From Sclerodactyla briareus (lineage: Eukaryota; Echinodermata; Holothuroidea; Dendrochirotida; Sclerodactylidae), in contig JAODTK010000189.1 of the NCBI GenBank assembly GCA_026419785.1, positions 1-64,000 of the forward strand: a stretch of 64,000 nt of DNA. The letters run 5' to 3'. Position 1 is the first letter of the stretch; the number at the start of each line of letters is the position of its first letter. Below are positions 1 through 13,789 of the stretch, in pieces. The position numbers and the translations under genes were made by a program. The notes below the pieces were generated by a model. That model made no database searches and was not told the DNA's origin. It was given only the letters and a program-made list of their open reading frames with translations.

Positions 1-589
1 CCGTGTGTGTCAATCCAAGATACAGTCGTGGAGGAGGGGGCCTGACTTTGCCGCTCTTCATTTTGAGAGGTCTGCAGTCAATAGGAGCATTTGTCAGAGA
101 AGTTGCGCACGATCCCTTCCCCTTCCCAATCCCGGATTGAAGCCTGTGGTTTTCATCCAATTGAATGGTACAGAATAGGCCCTTACTGGGTATTCAAATT
201 AATGAAACAGCTTGGCTTCCTATGCTATACAATCAGTTCGTCAACAGTGCAGGATTGTAAGACCTGAATGCGTCGAACCGAAATTGGCCTATCATTAGGT
301 CCTTTCGTTAAAGTCATACACACAACCAAGTAATGATAAATGAAGGAATCATGCCTCCACGATATTCAAATGGAACATTTCCGCGGACAGATAGTCGACC
401 TACCTCATTCCGAACTTTGTGATAATGTTAACATGAAAAAACTTATATACATGAATGTACAGCGATATATCTTGGTCAGGGTGTTTGCAAGATACAAATA
501 CTAAGATACCTCTTATTGACCTGCTGTACATTAAAACATGAGATTCAACACTCACTTTTCATGCTAGGCTAGGAGCATATTATGGCCGA

Positions 590-830
590 AATAGGGAAAA
601 TAGGCAGCCATTTAAATGGCTCAACAAAAAGTTTCTTAGAATTCTTTTAGAAAAAATCAGGAAAAATCAAGACAATTTACTAGAGCCCTCTATAGAAACT
701 ATAGGAAATTTCTAGGGAAATTCCAAGAAAAATCATATAGGATTATTCCATAGAAACTCTAAAGAATTTAAAGAATTTCTAAGAATCTCAAATAATTTAT
801 GAAGAAAATCAATTTTAATTCTGGTATAAC
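590..830. repeat. AT-rich MITE-like inverted repeat
   Basis: Seen: a stretch rich in TTTCTTAGAATTCTTT-like words. A left arm near 631-650 and a right arm near 757-790 are roughly reverse complements of each other, and short AGAAACTATAGGAAATTTCT-type motifs lie between them. This looks like a small non-autonomous inverted-repeat element or a decayed palindromic repeat. No coding frame and no clear target-site duplication were seen. Confidence 0.35.
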
Positions 831-1737
831 ACAGGCTATACTATACCTGACCGGTTAGGGCCAAATAGTTGAATAGCTGAATACCCCCCCCCGCCACCGG
901 GGAGGTCTCGCGCTGCAGACTAACATTGATGTCAATTTTTATTCTTCATATACTGTGCATCCGGAAATGAAAAACTATGTGGTGCCAATACCATAACTAA
1001 AGCTATATAGCAATAATAGCCATAAATAAGTCCTTAGATTTGAAGGTTGGCATAATTAGCGTTATCCAATCATCTTCAAGAATAACACAAGGGAACCTAC
1101 CGGTCAGATAGTTGTGATCTCATTTTCCTGCCAAAGGGTTTTTCATGTTAAATACACATTGGTCAACATGTTAATACCAGTAATAGGCCTAACTATACAC
1201 AAAACTGCACCAAACATGGCAGCTTAAACACATATCAAACATGGTGTCTAACTTGCCTAGTGTACACTGGAAGATTTGTTAGCTATAGCTTGCACATCCA
1301 CTCTAAAAAATTTAGGCTTGAATATGAATAAATAATATACCAACAGAAACAAATCATTAATTTCCAATTGACAACCTTGAAACTATAAAGACTGGTCAAT
1401 ATACTAATGATATTCGATATCTTGAATGATAAACCAATTTAGACTGACCATGCTGACATCAGAAACACAGAGCAACTGCCACGCTGCCTTTGAATTAGGG
1501 CTGTCGAAATCACAAGTGTTCTTGGTCCGTTTGATTTGTTTAAATCTGACTAAATATATTTAAATTTACCTGTGGAAAGTTAATCCAACTGAAAATGCTA
1601 GTAAAGGAGTATAGCCTATCGAATATACCTATAAGAGCCCAAACATTTATTCACGAATAGTATTAAATGTAAAGAAACATGACGATTCAAGCTGCAGCCA
1701 CACAACGTCAGCCTATTTTACACGGCAACTGCAACTA

Positions 1738-1795
1738 TTTCTTCTTCTTCTTCTTCTTCTTCTTCTTCTTCGTCTTCTTCTTCTTCTCCGTCTTC

Positions 1796-1829
<34 letters not shown>
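1738..1829. repeat. Compound microsatellite (TTC)n then (ATT)n
   Basis: A TTC tract with two interruptions runs to about 1797 and passes directly into an uninterrupted ATT tract to 1829. It is a simple-sequence repeat with no coding meaning. Confidence 0.95.
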
Positions 1830-4679
1830 CATTTACTATTGTATTAATATGGCATTAAATGTTTAGATTCTATAGAGGTTTATAGACTTCTGACAAATGA
1901 ATAGATAGGAAACGATATAGAGTGACGTTTAATAGGAAATGTTTTGTTAGAAAATCCATAGACAACTATGAATTTATTATCTACAAAAATATGCTCGCCA
2001 TTGATAGAAAAGGACATTTTCAATAGAAGGACCTATAGAACTCTATACACTTTTATACTAACTTTTCTCCAAGGGGGATTTGAAACAATTTTTGGCGCCA
2101 TCTTGGGTTATGACATTATAGAAGCAAGTAATTACCAAGATAACTGTTTATTGAATTCTCTGCTCGAAAAAAAAAACATATGAATAGACACTTTTCCGTC
2201 CCTTGTGATACTTGGGGGAAACAAAACGGTGTGGACAACAGTAAAAAAGGCGACCATTTTGGGACGCATCTTGAATTTCAAAGTTCCACGACTGGGATTC
2301 TTTAGGAGTTTCAGTATGTTAAACAACAACACATTTTTTCATTTCGCATTGTGCAATGTGCAATGTTGTGTTCGATTCGCGGGCGCGCGACAACGCCAGC
2401 ACGTCATAGTGCGGTGCGGCCCGCTGAAAACAAAGGGTAGGGAGTGAGTCAAAGATGGCTCCAACACTGACACGCCAGCTTGGCACTATAAATTTGCCGA
2501 GATGACATTCATTGTTTTGGGATTATTATACCAAACAAAAAACTATACCTAAAAAGTTGATTTCTATCTACTCAGCACAGACCAACCCATTCTCATGGGA
2601 AAATGTGAACGATGAGAGGAATGTTACGTCCATGTGGCTGAAAATGGGTTCCCAGTAGGTTGACAAACCTCATGAAGGTCAAATTTCTTCAGTCCGAGAA
2701 AGTCATAAAAAGGTTCTCCGCTCGTGTGAGCCGGGCAAACTGTAATGTCCCCTGTGTTGAGCGCCGGGAAAAGGCAACATGTACCATGTTATCATTCGCA
2801 GTGAATATTGGAAACTGTGAAAAGATGGATATTGATTTGGCCAGTTTGGGCTGCGAACACCATGTACCCAACCCACCAAGATAGATCAGCTCATTACCGG
2901 TCGGCGGGTTCAATGCGTGGAGGCTCATATTCTTTCGCGTTAGATAAAAGGTGATCTGATGTAGAAGACTGAATTCTCGTGACCATGATAAGTCAAGAAT
3001 TGATTATTCTACCCGAGTAGAGAATTGTGAGAGATCGATGTTGAATAATTCAAGCTCGTAAAACCGAAAACAAAACCTGATGGATGAAGCTCGTACATGG
3101 CTCGGGTATTACCTATGAGTACAAGTTTCTATGGGAGGTTGAGTTTCAAAGGTCTATTAAATGTCCCTAACTGGTAAACAGGATCCAGTCGACAATGCTC
3201 AGCTTGAAAAGATTTGGTTCAGGAAAGGGAATACATGAGCCACAGTTTTCACATTTCGGCAATCATTTGAGGCCGGCCGGACAGAGTTACTATATGGCAA
3301 ATTAGCGGAGGGCCAAAGAGACTGTCGCGGGTTTAGAGACAATGGAATAATTTGTTCTGTGTCGGGTAAATAAGAACCCTCAGAAACCAGTAAGGGCACT
3401 TCGGATATGTAAGGAAGCGGACAATCTTCAATATGTGTAATTGGAGTAGCTATCTTTTATGCATCAATGGAACAAAATTCTGGGTAGGTAGATATACTTT
3501 AGGGGGCGGAAACAGGCGCCTCAATCTCCGTAGAATGGCGGGTGTGATACCACCGTGTCCAACGGCACACCTAAAAAACAAAACACATCCAAAGGGTTCG
3601 GGTTCAATCGGGGAGCAGTTATCGTATATTAATAAATACCTTAATTGGTTTCCTGCATTATGATTGGTCAGAAAGTTCATTCGAGCCAAAGTCGAAGCAC
3701 CATTCGAACCCTCTTTATTTTGCATAAAGAAAATTGAGAGAATGTATGATTATCTGGAAATCTGATTTGTTTAGCTGGTGACCAGCCATAGTTACCATGT
3801 GCATGCCAGCACACAAAGTTCACAACTTGAAAAATAATAGCGTTTGTTTTGGATAGCTGCTATGGTGATACATTGTGAAGTCACAGCTCATTCATTAGAA
3901 TGATACATCATGTCACATAGCACAGCGCGCACACTAACAACAGTCACATGTAAGCAAAATTAGCCGCTATAAAACTACGTTGTGTAGTGTACAATGCCCG
4001 CATATACACGTACTCAACCCAGCTAGCCTGGCTCACGAACATACGCGGCTATGAAACGCCATCTCTCGAAATTTTGGGCCAAACCACCACGCATACATAC
4101 GCAACTATCCTAGTGCGATGGTTTAAAATTATTATTCCGGATATCAACGATAGGTTGTGGCACGGCAAAATCACTCATTGTATCAAGTATAAGCCTTCAA
4201 AAAATACGGGTGATTGTGTGCGTGATCCCTGACCTGCGCAGGTGATACAGTTGCTCTCAACGTTACAAACATTAGGCTATACAGCTTGTCGGTTTCGAAG
4301 TGAAAACTTTGGGAAATAATGAAAAAATTCACATCATTTTATTCAGAAGAGTTACCTGTTATGTCTCAGATATCTAATGAGAGTTGTCAACGTAATTCAG
4401 TGTAACCATTGATCGGAGATAGAAAAAAAAAGGGAGGATCAAGCAATTACATAATACCCCACAGCCAGGATGATTGGAAGGGGGAGGGGGGATTGTGATA
4501 TGGGAATTGCAGAAATTCCAAATGGCTGTCTCAGAGAGCCCCACTCACCTGCAACCAAAAACCTTCCCACAAAAAACAACGATTATGTGCGTCTATTTTT
4601 TCTACCTATCGGGAGGTTACATTTTAAACAATAGGGAAATTACAAAAATACAGATGTGTTGCCTTAGGAAATCCACATC
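1830..4679. other. No recognised gene
   Basis: Frames here are under 95 codons, overlap on both strands and match no family I recognise. The longest (3450-3725 minus, 91 codons; 3433-3663 plus, 76 codons) are mutual shadows. A box-B-like word near 3594-3610 hints at a decayed tRNA-derived SINE, but there is no convincing box A. Likely intergenic or intronic. Bases 1-589 and 831-1737 also hold nothing assignable. Confidence 0.5.
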
Positions 4680-5590
4680 TCTGCCAACCATTCTTACACA
4701 GCAGGTCGTTCAGGTTAGTGCATCACATTTTTGCATACAAACCCATTTAACGACGCCTACCATCCACAACAGGTCATTCATTTATAGTAACACATCGAAT
4801 CAGAATTGGTACAACAGAATAAAGCAACTCATGCTAGGACAAAAATGAATGGTACGAGGATCAGAGGGGCAGGTGTATTATGAAATACTCAACTTATGCT
4901 AGGACTAGAAATGACCTGGCAATCCAATGTAAACAACAGGTGCAGGCATCAGCTTTGTCCATAGTGATTGCACGATGGAATCAGAATGTTACCTTAATTA
5001 AATGTGAAGCAATTAAAACAACAGGTACAACAGAATACGAACTCATGTTAGTACCAAAATAAAATGGTATAAGCATTGTGGGCAAGTGTGAATTATTACC
5101 AATTAGCCTATGTTAGGAATAGAAATTGACCTGGCAATCCAATTTAAATCAACAGGTGCAGGGCATCAGTTTCTGTCAACCATGAAGCAAAAGCTTCCAC
5201 TTTCAGAAAGGGTGAACCTTACACACGTAAGAGACCCCCATATCGCTTGTATATATTTCACATCTCGTTCCTTCATTGTCCTAAGTAACAAGGACCAACC
5301 AGTTCACCTTGCCATCGCCTTCTTCAAATAATAAAATTGCGCTTATCGTACTCATACATTACACTAGATCCACAAAATCCCATAAATCTGACATCACCCC
5401 GAGGGAGCAAGTCAGTGGGGAAAATTCCAAGTTGTTTGCTGTACAGTAATGTAAACAGTGATAACGATTTTTCGGATTCCCATTCACTAGTTATTACAAG
5501 TGAGGGCATCAGTTTTTTGCTCTAATCTAATTGCAAAATGCTTTCCAAAAGGTGACCATACAACTTAAGACCCCCATATTTATTTTGTAT
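4680..5590. repeat. Degenerate tandem repeat, ~215-bp unit
   Basis: The block around GACCTGGCAATCCAAT starts near 4913 and again near 5128, a 215-bp spacing, with matching flanks (ACAGGTGCAGGCATCAG and CTCATGCTAGGAC versions). A further partial copy of the GGGCATCAGTTT ... GACCCCCATAT segment follows near 5158-5260 and 5502-5575. Copies are clearly diverged. The open frames inside (4474-4848, 4880-5062, 5110-5331) follow the repeat and are not credible genes. Confidence 0.6.
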
Positions 5591-8485
5591 AACCATTAAC
5601 CACTGCCTACTTACTGCGACGCTACTTTGTTTGTGTATACTATATACGCTAAAATTTGGCTGGTACAGTTGGTCCCAATACCCATAGGATTTAATCTCTC
5701 AGTTGTGTGTGTGAGACTGTGAGTAAACAATAAAACTTTGACTGCCTGTTGGACATTCAGTGTAGAAATCCGTGCCAGAATGCTCATTTGAGGATTGAGG
5801 GTGGTAATCCATTATCTCTGTGTGCACTCAATCTACTGATTATCCTTTTTTTTACATAAAATAACACTCCCGATAAGCATGCAAAAAGCACACATCCAGG
5901 ATGTTACATTACTGAGAGGCAGGACGGACTACTGAGTCTTATTACCCCTTTCCATATCCCTCACTAGGAGATCACTGTGTGTGTGTAAAAGGCAGGGGAG
6001 GGTATGGGTTGGAAAGGGAGGAAAAGAAGCAAGGGTCAAGAAGCTTCTGAAAGCGTGAAGGGCACAACTTTTGTGGCATCTCGCTATTGAGCAAACAGTG
6101 AGGGTATCACCCTAAATACCCCAGCCGAGATGGATAGGGGTTTGAGTCTATTAAATATTCCCTCTTCCTCCGTCAGTTGTCTCTGGGACTATTTTGGGAA
6201 AGTGGTTGCCATGATAATCACATTTCTTTTTTCACATTGCTAGAAGTCAATACTGGAGCAACATTAATTGTCGCCCACATGTCATAATTCAGAAAGGTCT
6301 CAACATTGGATATGTCAAGTTCTACACTAAAACACTGCACAGATCTGGTCTGTTGTATTATAGATATATCGGGGACATAGATATTTGTATTATTATAATG
6401 CAGGCCAAATATATTGTTATGGCGGTGGCTGAAGGGGTGGCCATATAAGAGAGAACATTCCCAAACCCCCACCCAATGTAGAAGGAAAAATGATGATTTG
6501 AAAGCCTCGTGCAAAGTACCACTACACCACATTGCAAAGCTACCATACCGATTTGACGCTCATGTCATTAGTTTCCAAATTTTCGTGTTATCACTCCCCA
6601 AAGTTATGGGTCACAAACTTGCGTGACTTGACCTATCAGAAAAAAGGGGTTGTCTACTCTCCATGACGAAGCTACATGCCAAATTGATTTGCCTTGACTC
6701 GGTTCCGAGGTACCAAGAATATGGAACGGTTCGGGCCCTACAAACCTTCTGTGAACTGACCCATTTCATAATTAATGGGTCATATACACAGATGACAAAA
6801 GCTACATCCCAAGTATGACACTCATGTTATTTACGGTTCTGAGTTGCTTGATTACAAGATTCCTAACGATTTTGACCCTACAATCCTCCGTGACCTGGAC
6901 CCATAGAAAAAAATAGGGGTGAGGGTGGTATACTCCATGTGACGGAGGAAAATGCTATGTATGGGACACACCGAAAGGGATACCCACACATACACGCACA
7001 CAACACAACATATACAAACACACAACACACGCACACATACAGAATTAGAAAGAATACATAATCCTTTTGGAAGGAATCGAACATGAAACCGGTAATGCGC
7101 TGAAAAATATGTCTCATTTGTTCCTCTAGCATTGAACGAAAACGAAAATACCTTAAGCTACAAGGATTTGCCTCACGGAAGCCTATTTTTGTGTAACAAG
7201 CTCAATAGAGCGTGCGATGCCTAAGACCAATGCGAAAGTCGATCAAAGCAGAAACTATATTTATATTTCATTAAACAAGACTACCCCAGGCAAGCATATA
7301 ACGAAAGAAATGGTTCACAAAACGCACAACTGATACCTACAGTAACTGCCTATGGTATATTTGAGCTATAGACTGTATTATAGGGAATTAGCTAACTGTT
7401 CGGCGGAAGCTGAGCCCTCATCATAGACAAAACCTTGATTTCAGAATCAGGCAAGCAAATATCTGTATAGCGGTAATTTAATATTTGTTCGGAGTATTAC
7501 GACTCGTTAGCCGTTTGTGGAGATTCCTGGTCGTTATGAACACGTTAATGGACGGCTCCTAACCGAGCATTCTTGTTTGGGATTGGATGCTCAGACTACG
7601 ATCCTGCTGCCGAGAGGGATGACAGTCCCGTATGCTACTTGAGGTATCGAAGCAATTCTATCGCAGGAGACACTATAGAAGGTAACTTCACGTTAGGATT
7701 GCTATAGTCGTCACTCGAATTTCTGGTGGGAGGGGTAATGTTTTTGCTTTTTTTTCCGGAATCAGCTTTTTTTCATGGTCAACATGAACATGTCTTGACC
7801 CTCGCATGTGAAGAATACGAACGTCGACTGATTTTCATTCGACGCCTCTTCACCACGATGTCAGAAACCTCTCGTTGAAGATTCGACATATTTTCTATTT
7901 TTGTAAGGTGAGGATTCACGCAGGCGGGAAACGTAAAGGTCATGATACACCATTTTAAGATTTTGTAGCGTCGGACTCGACGTCGAAACGCGTCGACCTT
8001 GAGGGGGGGGGGGGGGATACACTTGGACGCCTGCCCTTAAACGTCAGTCTATCCCTTTCATGGGGTTAGACGAGGGCGTTACTGCCCCTTCTTCCAAGCG
8101 TTACGATCTTAGTCTTCCTCTACAACGTTCTACCCACCAACAACTATCTCAGGCATCTTCTTCATCCAAACCATGGACTCTTTGCACGTGACCATAGCGG
8201 CGGAGTCGTCTGCAGCGTAAGGACCCAACAATTAATGGACTTGGACGGGTGTTTTAGTCAAGCGAATCTTCAATTCTGACACTACAGATCCAACGTATCA
8301 TTGTATATATATACATACTGTATCGAGTCACTGCGTATGTAAGTAGTACAGATTCTACCCCTGGCGCAAGAGAGATTTTTCTGGAGGTTGACAATAGGGA
8401 GCACCACGTAACTCGCCAGGAATTCGGCTCGCATGATGTGCTTCTCTCACAACGTCCCTCCAGCGTCGATAGGGTAGAACAAGGT
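5591..8485. other. No recognised gene
   Basis: Mostly unique, AT-rich sequence. A CA-rich stretch at about 6985-7040 creates Val/Cys-rich minus-strand frames. A run of G lies near 8004-8016. No splice-bounded exon or protein family was found. Confidence 0.5.
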
Positions 8486-8580
8486 CACATACATACATAC
8501 ATCATACATACATACATACATACATACATCCTACCTACATACATACATACCTACATACAGGCATACTACATACAAACATG
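8486..8580. repeat. CATA/TACA microsatellite
   Basis: Interrupted ACATACAT repeats, which generate a spurious Tyr/Thr/His/Ile-rich open frame. Confidence 0.9.
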
Positions 8581-9199
8581 CATACACCTGTACGACGTCC
8601 AAACGAGGAAGTTGTGTGTACAGCTAACCGAGACATAGTGGTATGTGTACACCTAAGAAAATCGCAGACACAAACTGCAACCGTGACACCATTTTGATTA
8701 TGTACGGTCTACGAGGCGAAAAAGACTGTTCTATACCACCCACATAGGACCTATTTTTAAATGCATTTTCTACATTAATTGCGATCATCAAGGGGCATGA
8801 GAAAACGAGGACAGTCACGGTTTCAGGTGTGTCCACGGTTTTGTGGTATGTACCTACGAACGTCCTCGTTTCACACGTTACATACACTGAAATACTGCAT
8901 ATTATTTCCTCCGCTCTGCAAAGAACAATCTTTGCAAAAATCGCATCATGTAGTCAATGACCAAGAGCACTACTATGGGATCGTACGATGGTTTAAGATT
9001 CCAAAGCCATGAATGACCAATGAAGATTCCCTAAAGGAACGTGGGAGAGACATCATGACCAGGTTTGTCCTTTTGCACAGAGGACACACTTCAGGCAAAA
9101 TGTGAACGTGGAATAAAGCCAATTATAATAATAATAACAAAAAACAATATCTAGTGCCTAATGGCGTTTTATCATGTCGATGACCGATCAAAGTGCTGT
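8581..9199. other. No recognised gene
   Basis: Opposite-strand frames of 77 and 87 codons overlap here. Neither resembles a known protein. Confidence 0.4.
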
Positions 9200-9432
9200 A
9201 CAGAGATCACCCAAATCACAGCGAAACAGGCATTCTCTCGACAATTCTGGAGATGCTGCAGGGTTGGGCGCAGAATGTACTCGGTTATCTCCACAGGTCC
9301 CCAATTATAGCCTGGGTGGGGTGAGGCAATGGAGAACCTTGCCCAAGGGTACACCGGAAAGGTCTGAGCAGCAATGGGATCGAACCACAACCATGCTCAC
9401 AGTCCAAAGCTCTACGACCAAGCTAATCCCAA
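9200..9432 (-). mobile_element. tRNA-derived SINE
   Basis: On the minus strand a polymerase III promoter can be read. A box-A-like word TAGCTTGGTCGTAGAG lies at about 9409-9424, and box B GGTTCGATCCC at about 9374-9388, with tRNA-like spacing between. The body that follows (9295-9345, minus: GGGCAAGG ... CCATTGCCTCACCCCACCCAGG ... TAATTGGGGACCTG) is the conserved central block seen in many marine-animal SINEs, as I recall them. The 120-codon frame on the plus strand at 9174-9536 is a shadow of this element. Confidence 0.75.
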
Positions 9433-12099
9433 GCCGAGAGACGGGAAGCGAACACCCACCGATGGCTGTGGCTGCGGCCAAACTTTCTCTCTATTCAAGA
9501 ACATTGACCGTGCTCTTCTTAAAGCCTGATAGATAATATGATTTGCAATTCTCCACAATACTGACCTATTACTTTGGAGAATAAAAAAGAAATATCAGCA
9601 TCAATCATGGACATTCGTGGTTACTTCATTTTATTTCTACTAAAACGGCTACAAAAACAACAATGCCGGTGAGGTGGTCCACAAAGTTATAGCATTACCG
9701 CCTGGCATAGAGTGATTCAAGATGAAGAAATTAGCTCAAACCTTGTTGGCTGCTTACCAAGGCACCAATTACCAATGTGCTATGTGTTAAAGGAGCCTGT
9801 AAGCTCTCAAAAAGATGATTTTACTATTCATGCACTTTGTTACTACATTATCTGACCTACTTAAAAACACGCCTGCAGGGCTCTCATAAAAATGATTTGT
9901 CTATTCTGCAACTTGTTACACCTTATTACTGACCTACTCAAAAAACTTAGTAGGACAAGAACATCCACTTGCTCTTTGCAGGAAGAGATGAATCTAGCAA
10001 GATTTCAAGTCTGATACAAATGTCCCAACTCTTATGTCATTGTTGTCTATATCAAGACACTACTGAACATGTGAAATAAGCACCACTCACAAATTTGAGA
10101 AAAAGGATAATGCTTCGCAGAGATACATACTGCAATGCACACAATGGCCTCTTGTTCTCTTTTTAAGGCCAAAGGTCATGTAAATATGACTCCGATTAAT
10201 ATTGTAACTTGGGATCAGTACATAAATGTAATTCAAACTGCAATTCGAATTTCAGCCTAAATGCGTGTAAAAATGAGATGCGGAGGTTACTGCACAACAG
10301 GCCCGTTGCGGGGGACCGAGGAAAGTGCAAACACACACTTTTGACAACCTTTGAAAAAAGAGCAGTTACACGCACCGTCATAATGCGCCTTTTTAATAAC
10401 CTTGACGCGAAATAGGCGGTCATGATTTGAATTTTGCAGGGGTGGCGGCAGAGTGGATGGGAGGGGGAAGGGAATTCCGTTGGAGAAATAGCCTGTGCCC
10501 CCAATCCCCCCGTCCGGGGAGCCGTTGCCATCTAGTGTAAGGAAATGCCTAGTGCTTACATGGCCATCCAAAGCACTTCATAAGCATTACCTCTGCTCAT
10601 GATAATTTTTTCACGCCACCATCTATATAGTGCACATCTCTGCCGTTCACACCCGGAACAGGTGCCGCCCACAAACAGCACAAAACATGTGCAAGTTACC
10701 TGGAGGGCTCTCACTTATTGGGTGAGAGTGAAAGCCAATCGAGTTAAAACACCTTGCTGAAGGGGTGGCAACAAGGACTCGTACACATAATCACCAGGAT
10801 TCGAGACTTCGGACGCTTTAACGATTATGGGCAACCTTCAAGTCTCAGTTCAAAGTTGTCCCAGGGGTCAAGGAACAGTGTGTCAAGTTTAATCCATCAC
10901 CAAAGACTAACAATTTTGGGACTGTAAAGTTGTTGTATCATCATTTTTTTAAAAAGTAATAAGATTTTTTAAAGTCATGATGTGGCTTCATCATGTTGCC
11001 ATTAACAAACCGGCATGAAGCCTGAAAGGAATGTCTCACAGTAAACAAACGTTATTTGACTCTTCTTCCCTTAATGACAGTATGTACGATAAGCAAGTCG
11101 GAGTACAGATGGGCCTTGACACAATATAGCCAGTTGGTGAATACTTCGACAAACCCAGCTAACGCTACACTGTGTGGTTTCCAATTCGGTTAAAATATTA
11201 AGAAGTTGTGATAACAAATGATTTTGCCAGAGAATTGGGGGAACATTTTAGAATAAATATTATGGTGAACAACTAATATGTCAGGCAAATTGAGGAACAA
11301 CAGAAATGAGCAGCAAATAGTTACATCCCTGATACCGAATCAATGCCTCTTGCTTAATTGCTGGTGACATTAACGACAGAGTGGATCACTCCATTCGTTG
11401 GGGCCAGCTGAAGATTAGGGATTTACCACACGAGCAAAAATAACATCATGGTGAGTTACCCGTGGATTGCTGATATTGTGTTTTCTCACCAAATAGCGGC
11501 AGTAAATACAGAACGTGAAAAGACATGTTCTTGACACAGAAGCCTAATTTGAAGCCATTTTTTGTTGTCAGCTGAATGAATTGTAAGGCAAAACTCTCAC
11601 AGTAAGTATAGCAGCAGTACAGTTGGGACTTATACGATGACCTTAGCAGCAGTTCACGAGCATGCACACAATTCAAACTCGCTTATAGGAGAATGCAAAT
11701 AGTATACACAGAGCCCCACACCAGTGGGCGAGGACTGAGTCCCTATTTCAAGGACTGGTAATTCAGACTCGCGACCTCAATGCTCAGACCTGCCTGAAGG
11801 ACTCGGCATGAGAATTTCAGTGGAACTTACTACGAAACAATGGCTCATTTTGCCCATATCATTTTAATTGCATTGCAATTAACATATCAAAACTACTGTA
11901 GCAATGACCATCTACACCTATTTAATATACTATTAATAGCACATATTCTAGATCCAAAATAACATGTTTGAAGTAACTTACTTGTGGATGGGTGCAGACG
12001 CATCTCCCAATATTTAAAGTCTAGATAATTTACCGATAATGGCAATCAATATTGTCAAATTATATATTACTCTTTCGAAAGGATTGTTGAAATTTTTTG
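9433..12099. other. No recognised gene
   Basis: Frames of 68-111 codons at 10.2-10.6 kb overlap on both strands and lack recognisable domains. The stretch 11.70-11.82 kb (GAGCCCCACACCAGTGGGCG onward) may be a decayed interspersed repeat. Nothing else can be supported. Confidence 0.4.
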
Positions 12100-13660
12100 C
12101 CGACAGTTGTCCGTTCCATTAGCAAGAAGGTATTGTTCCGGGTGATTAGAGGAGAGCAAATGTGTCCCTCCAATTTTCAAAGAAAGGCAACCCGGTCTCT
12201 TCTTGTAAGTTACAGGCCAGTGAGTCTTACTAGGTTGTCTGCAAGGTGTAGAACCACCACCATATCGTGATCATATTGTCGATTTTTTCGATGGTATAGT
12301 CTAAATCCGGGGTCTATTCGCATGGTTTCAGCCAGAAAAGCGTTCGTGTTCTCTTGGAACTAAATCTCTGTAGTATTCATTCATTTTGAAGATATTACTA
12401 GTGCAGGTGACACTGGCTAGTGCTGTTGATTATTAATTTTGCCTGAGACTGGTCCAAAAAGCTTTGTGAAAAGGTTCCTCATGCGTGTTTTTCTTGCTTA
12501 TTTAATTGGAAAGTTTTGGCATTTAATGGAATGGCCTTGAGTGGATTCGTCAGGTGCTCCTCAATATGGAACATTGAGTTGTCATCAATGGGGTTCGTTT
12601 CTTCCTGGGCATAAAGGCACCAGTGGTGTTCCCCAAGGATCGGTCTTGGGCCTGTGTCTGGCGTATATGACGATTCTGTAAGATCAGTGCATTCCAGAAG
12701 TTAAGAGGAAGTGCACAGACGATACCAAGTTGTTGTAGTGGAGTTGCTTCGAACGATGATGTTGCAATTGTCCACACGGGATCTGATATAATCTCCAAAT
12801 GGTTTCCCGATTATCAAATGGTGTTCAATCCCGATAAGTGCAAAGTTATGCATGTTGGTTTCAAAATCGCAACGTTCTTTCAAGTTGAATGGGCAAGCTA
12901 TTCAGAATATTGCATATCATATCAGGAATCATATTCGATGAATTCAGAAAGGATCTCGGTGTTCATTTTTTTTTTGACCCCTCTAAGCAGTGTGCGGAAG
13001 CTGCGAGGAAAGGTAACTGGATTCTGGGCTTGGTTGATTAGGCGTCACTCCAGTTCCTTTTTTTTTTCGGGATAAAGAATTGTTTGTCAGGTTGTTATTT
13101 AGAAGCTGGTGGACCTCACAGGGGTTATCTGTCCAAGTATGGAACCATGATTTCTCGAAAGACAAACAGGTGATGAAAACCTTCAGCGGAGGGCCTAGAT
13201 TAATCAAATCTCTTAGAGGATTTTACCTACAAAGAGAGATTAAGGCGTCCTCGGTTTACTTCGATGGAACTGAGAGAAGTCGTGGTGATTCGATTCAGGT
13301 TTTCAAAAATTGTTTCATGGTTTCGAGGGCATTCCTCTCCCTATTTCTTTGAGTTTTCGCAAAGTTATTGTCCTTAGTCATTGTCCTCGAGCTTCGTGGT
13401 CAACGCTGTAAGATTTGACATTCGGAAATATTTCTTCTCCCATAGAGTTATTTATGGTGGAATAGCCTTCCTGAAGATTTTGTGGAAGATTGGTGAATTC
13501 ATTCAAGAACAGTCTTGATTATTTTTCAAGACTTGTGGGCGGAGCATGTTTGAGCATCTGGGTTGTTCTCTCTCTTGGGATGTTGTGGCTGCTTCGGGGT
13601 CTCTCCTGCAGTTTGGTGTCCTTCCTGACGGCCCTTCTTCACTAACCTAAACTAATTTAT
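12100..13660 (+). mobile_element. Degenerate non-LTR retrotransposon (reverse transcriptase)
   Basis: A decayed LINE reverse transcriptase on the + strand, broken across all three frames. Motifs appear in the right order: SYRPVSLT near 12208, SGVPQGSVLG near 12616, a DDTKL block near 12720 (TDDTKLL, the catalytic Asp pair plus context), then MVFNPDKCKVMHVG near 12818. The C-terminal end follows: WNSLPEDFVEDW near 13452 and NSFKNSLDYFSRL near 13497. This order and wording fits the Jockey/CR1/Rex superfamily of non-LTR elements. There is no endonuclease domain and no long frame, so it is a 5'-truncated dead copy. Its 3' segment matches 23.15-23.33 kb, marking the same family. An AT-rich tail ends near 13.70 kb. 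Confidence 0.85.
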
Positions 13661-13789
13661 CTTTATTATTTATGTATTTTATTCATTCATTCATTCTCTC
13701 CCGAAAATCACCGTCGATTAGTGTTCACTCGTTATCATAAGCCCTCTGGAAGACTATTTAAAAGCGCGTGCGTCCATTCCTTGGTAACC

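Noticed and set aside
9174..9536. 120-codon + frame
   Set aside because: It is the reverse strand of a tRNA-derived SINE.
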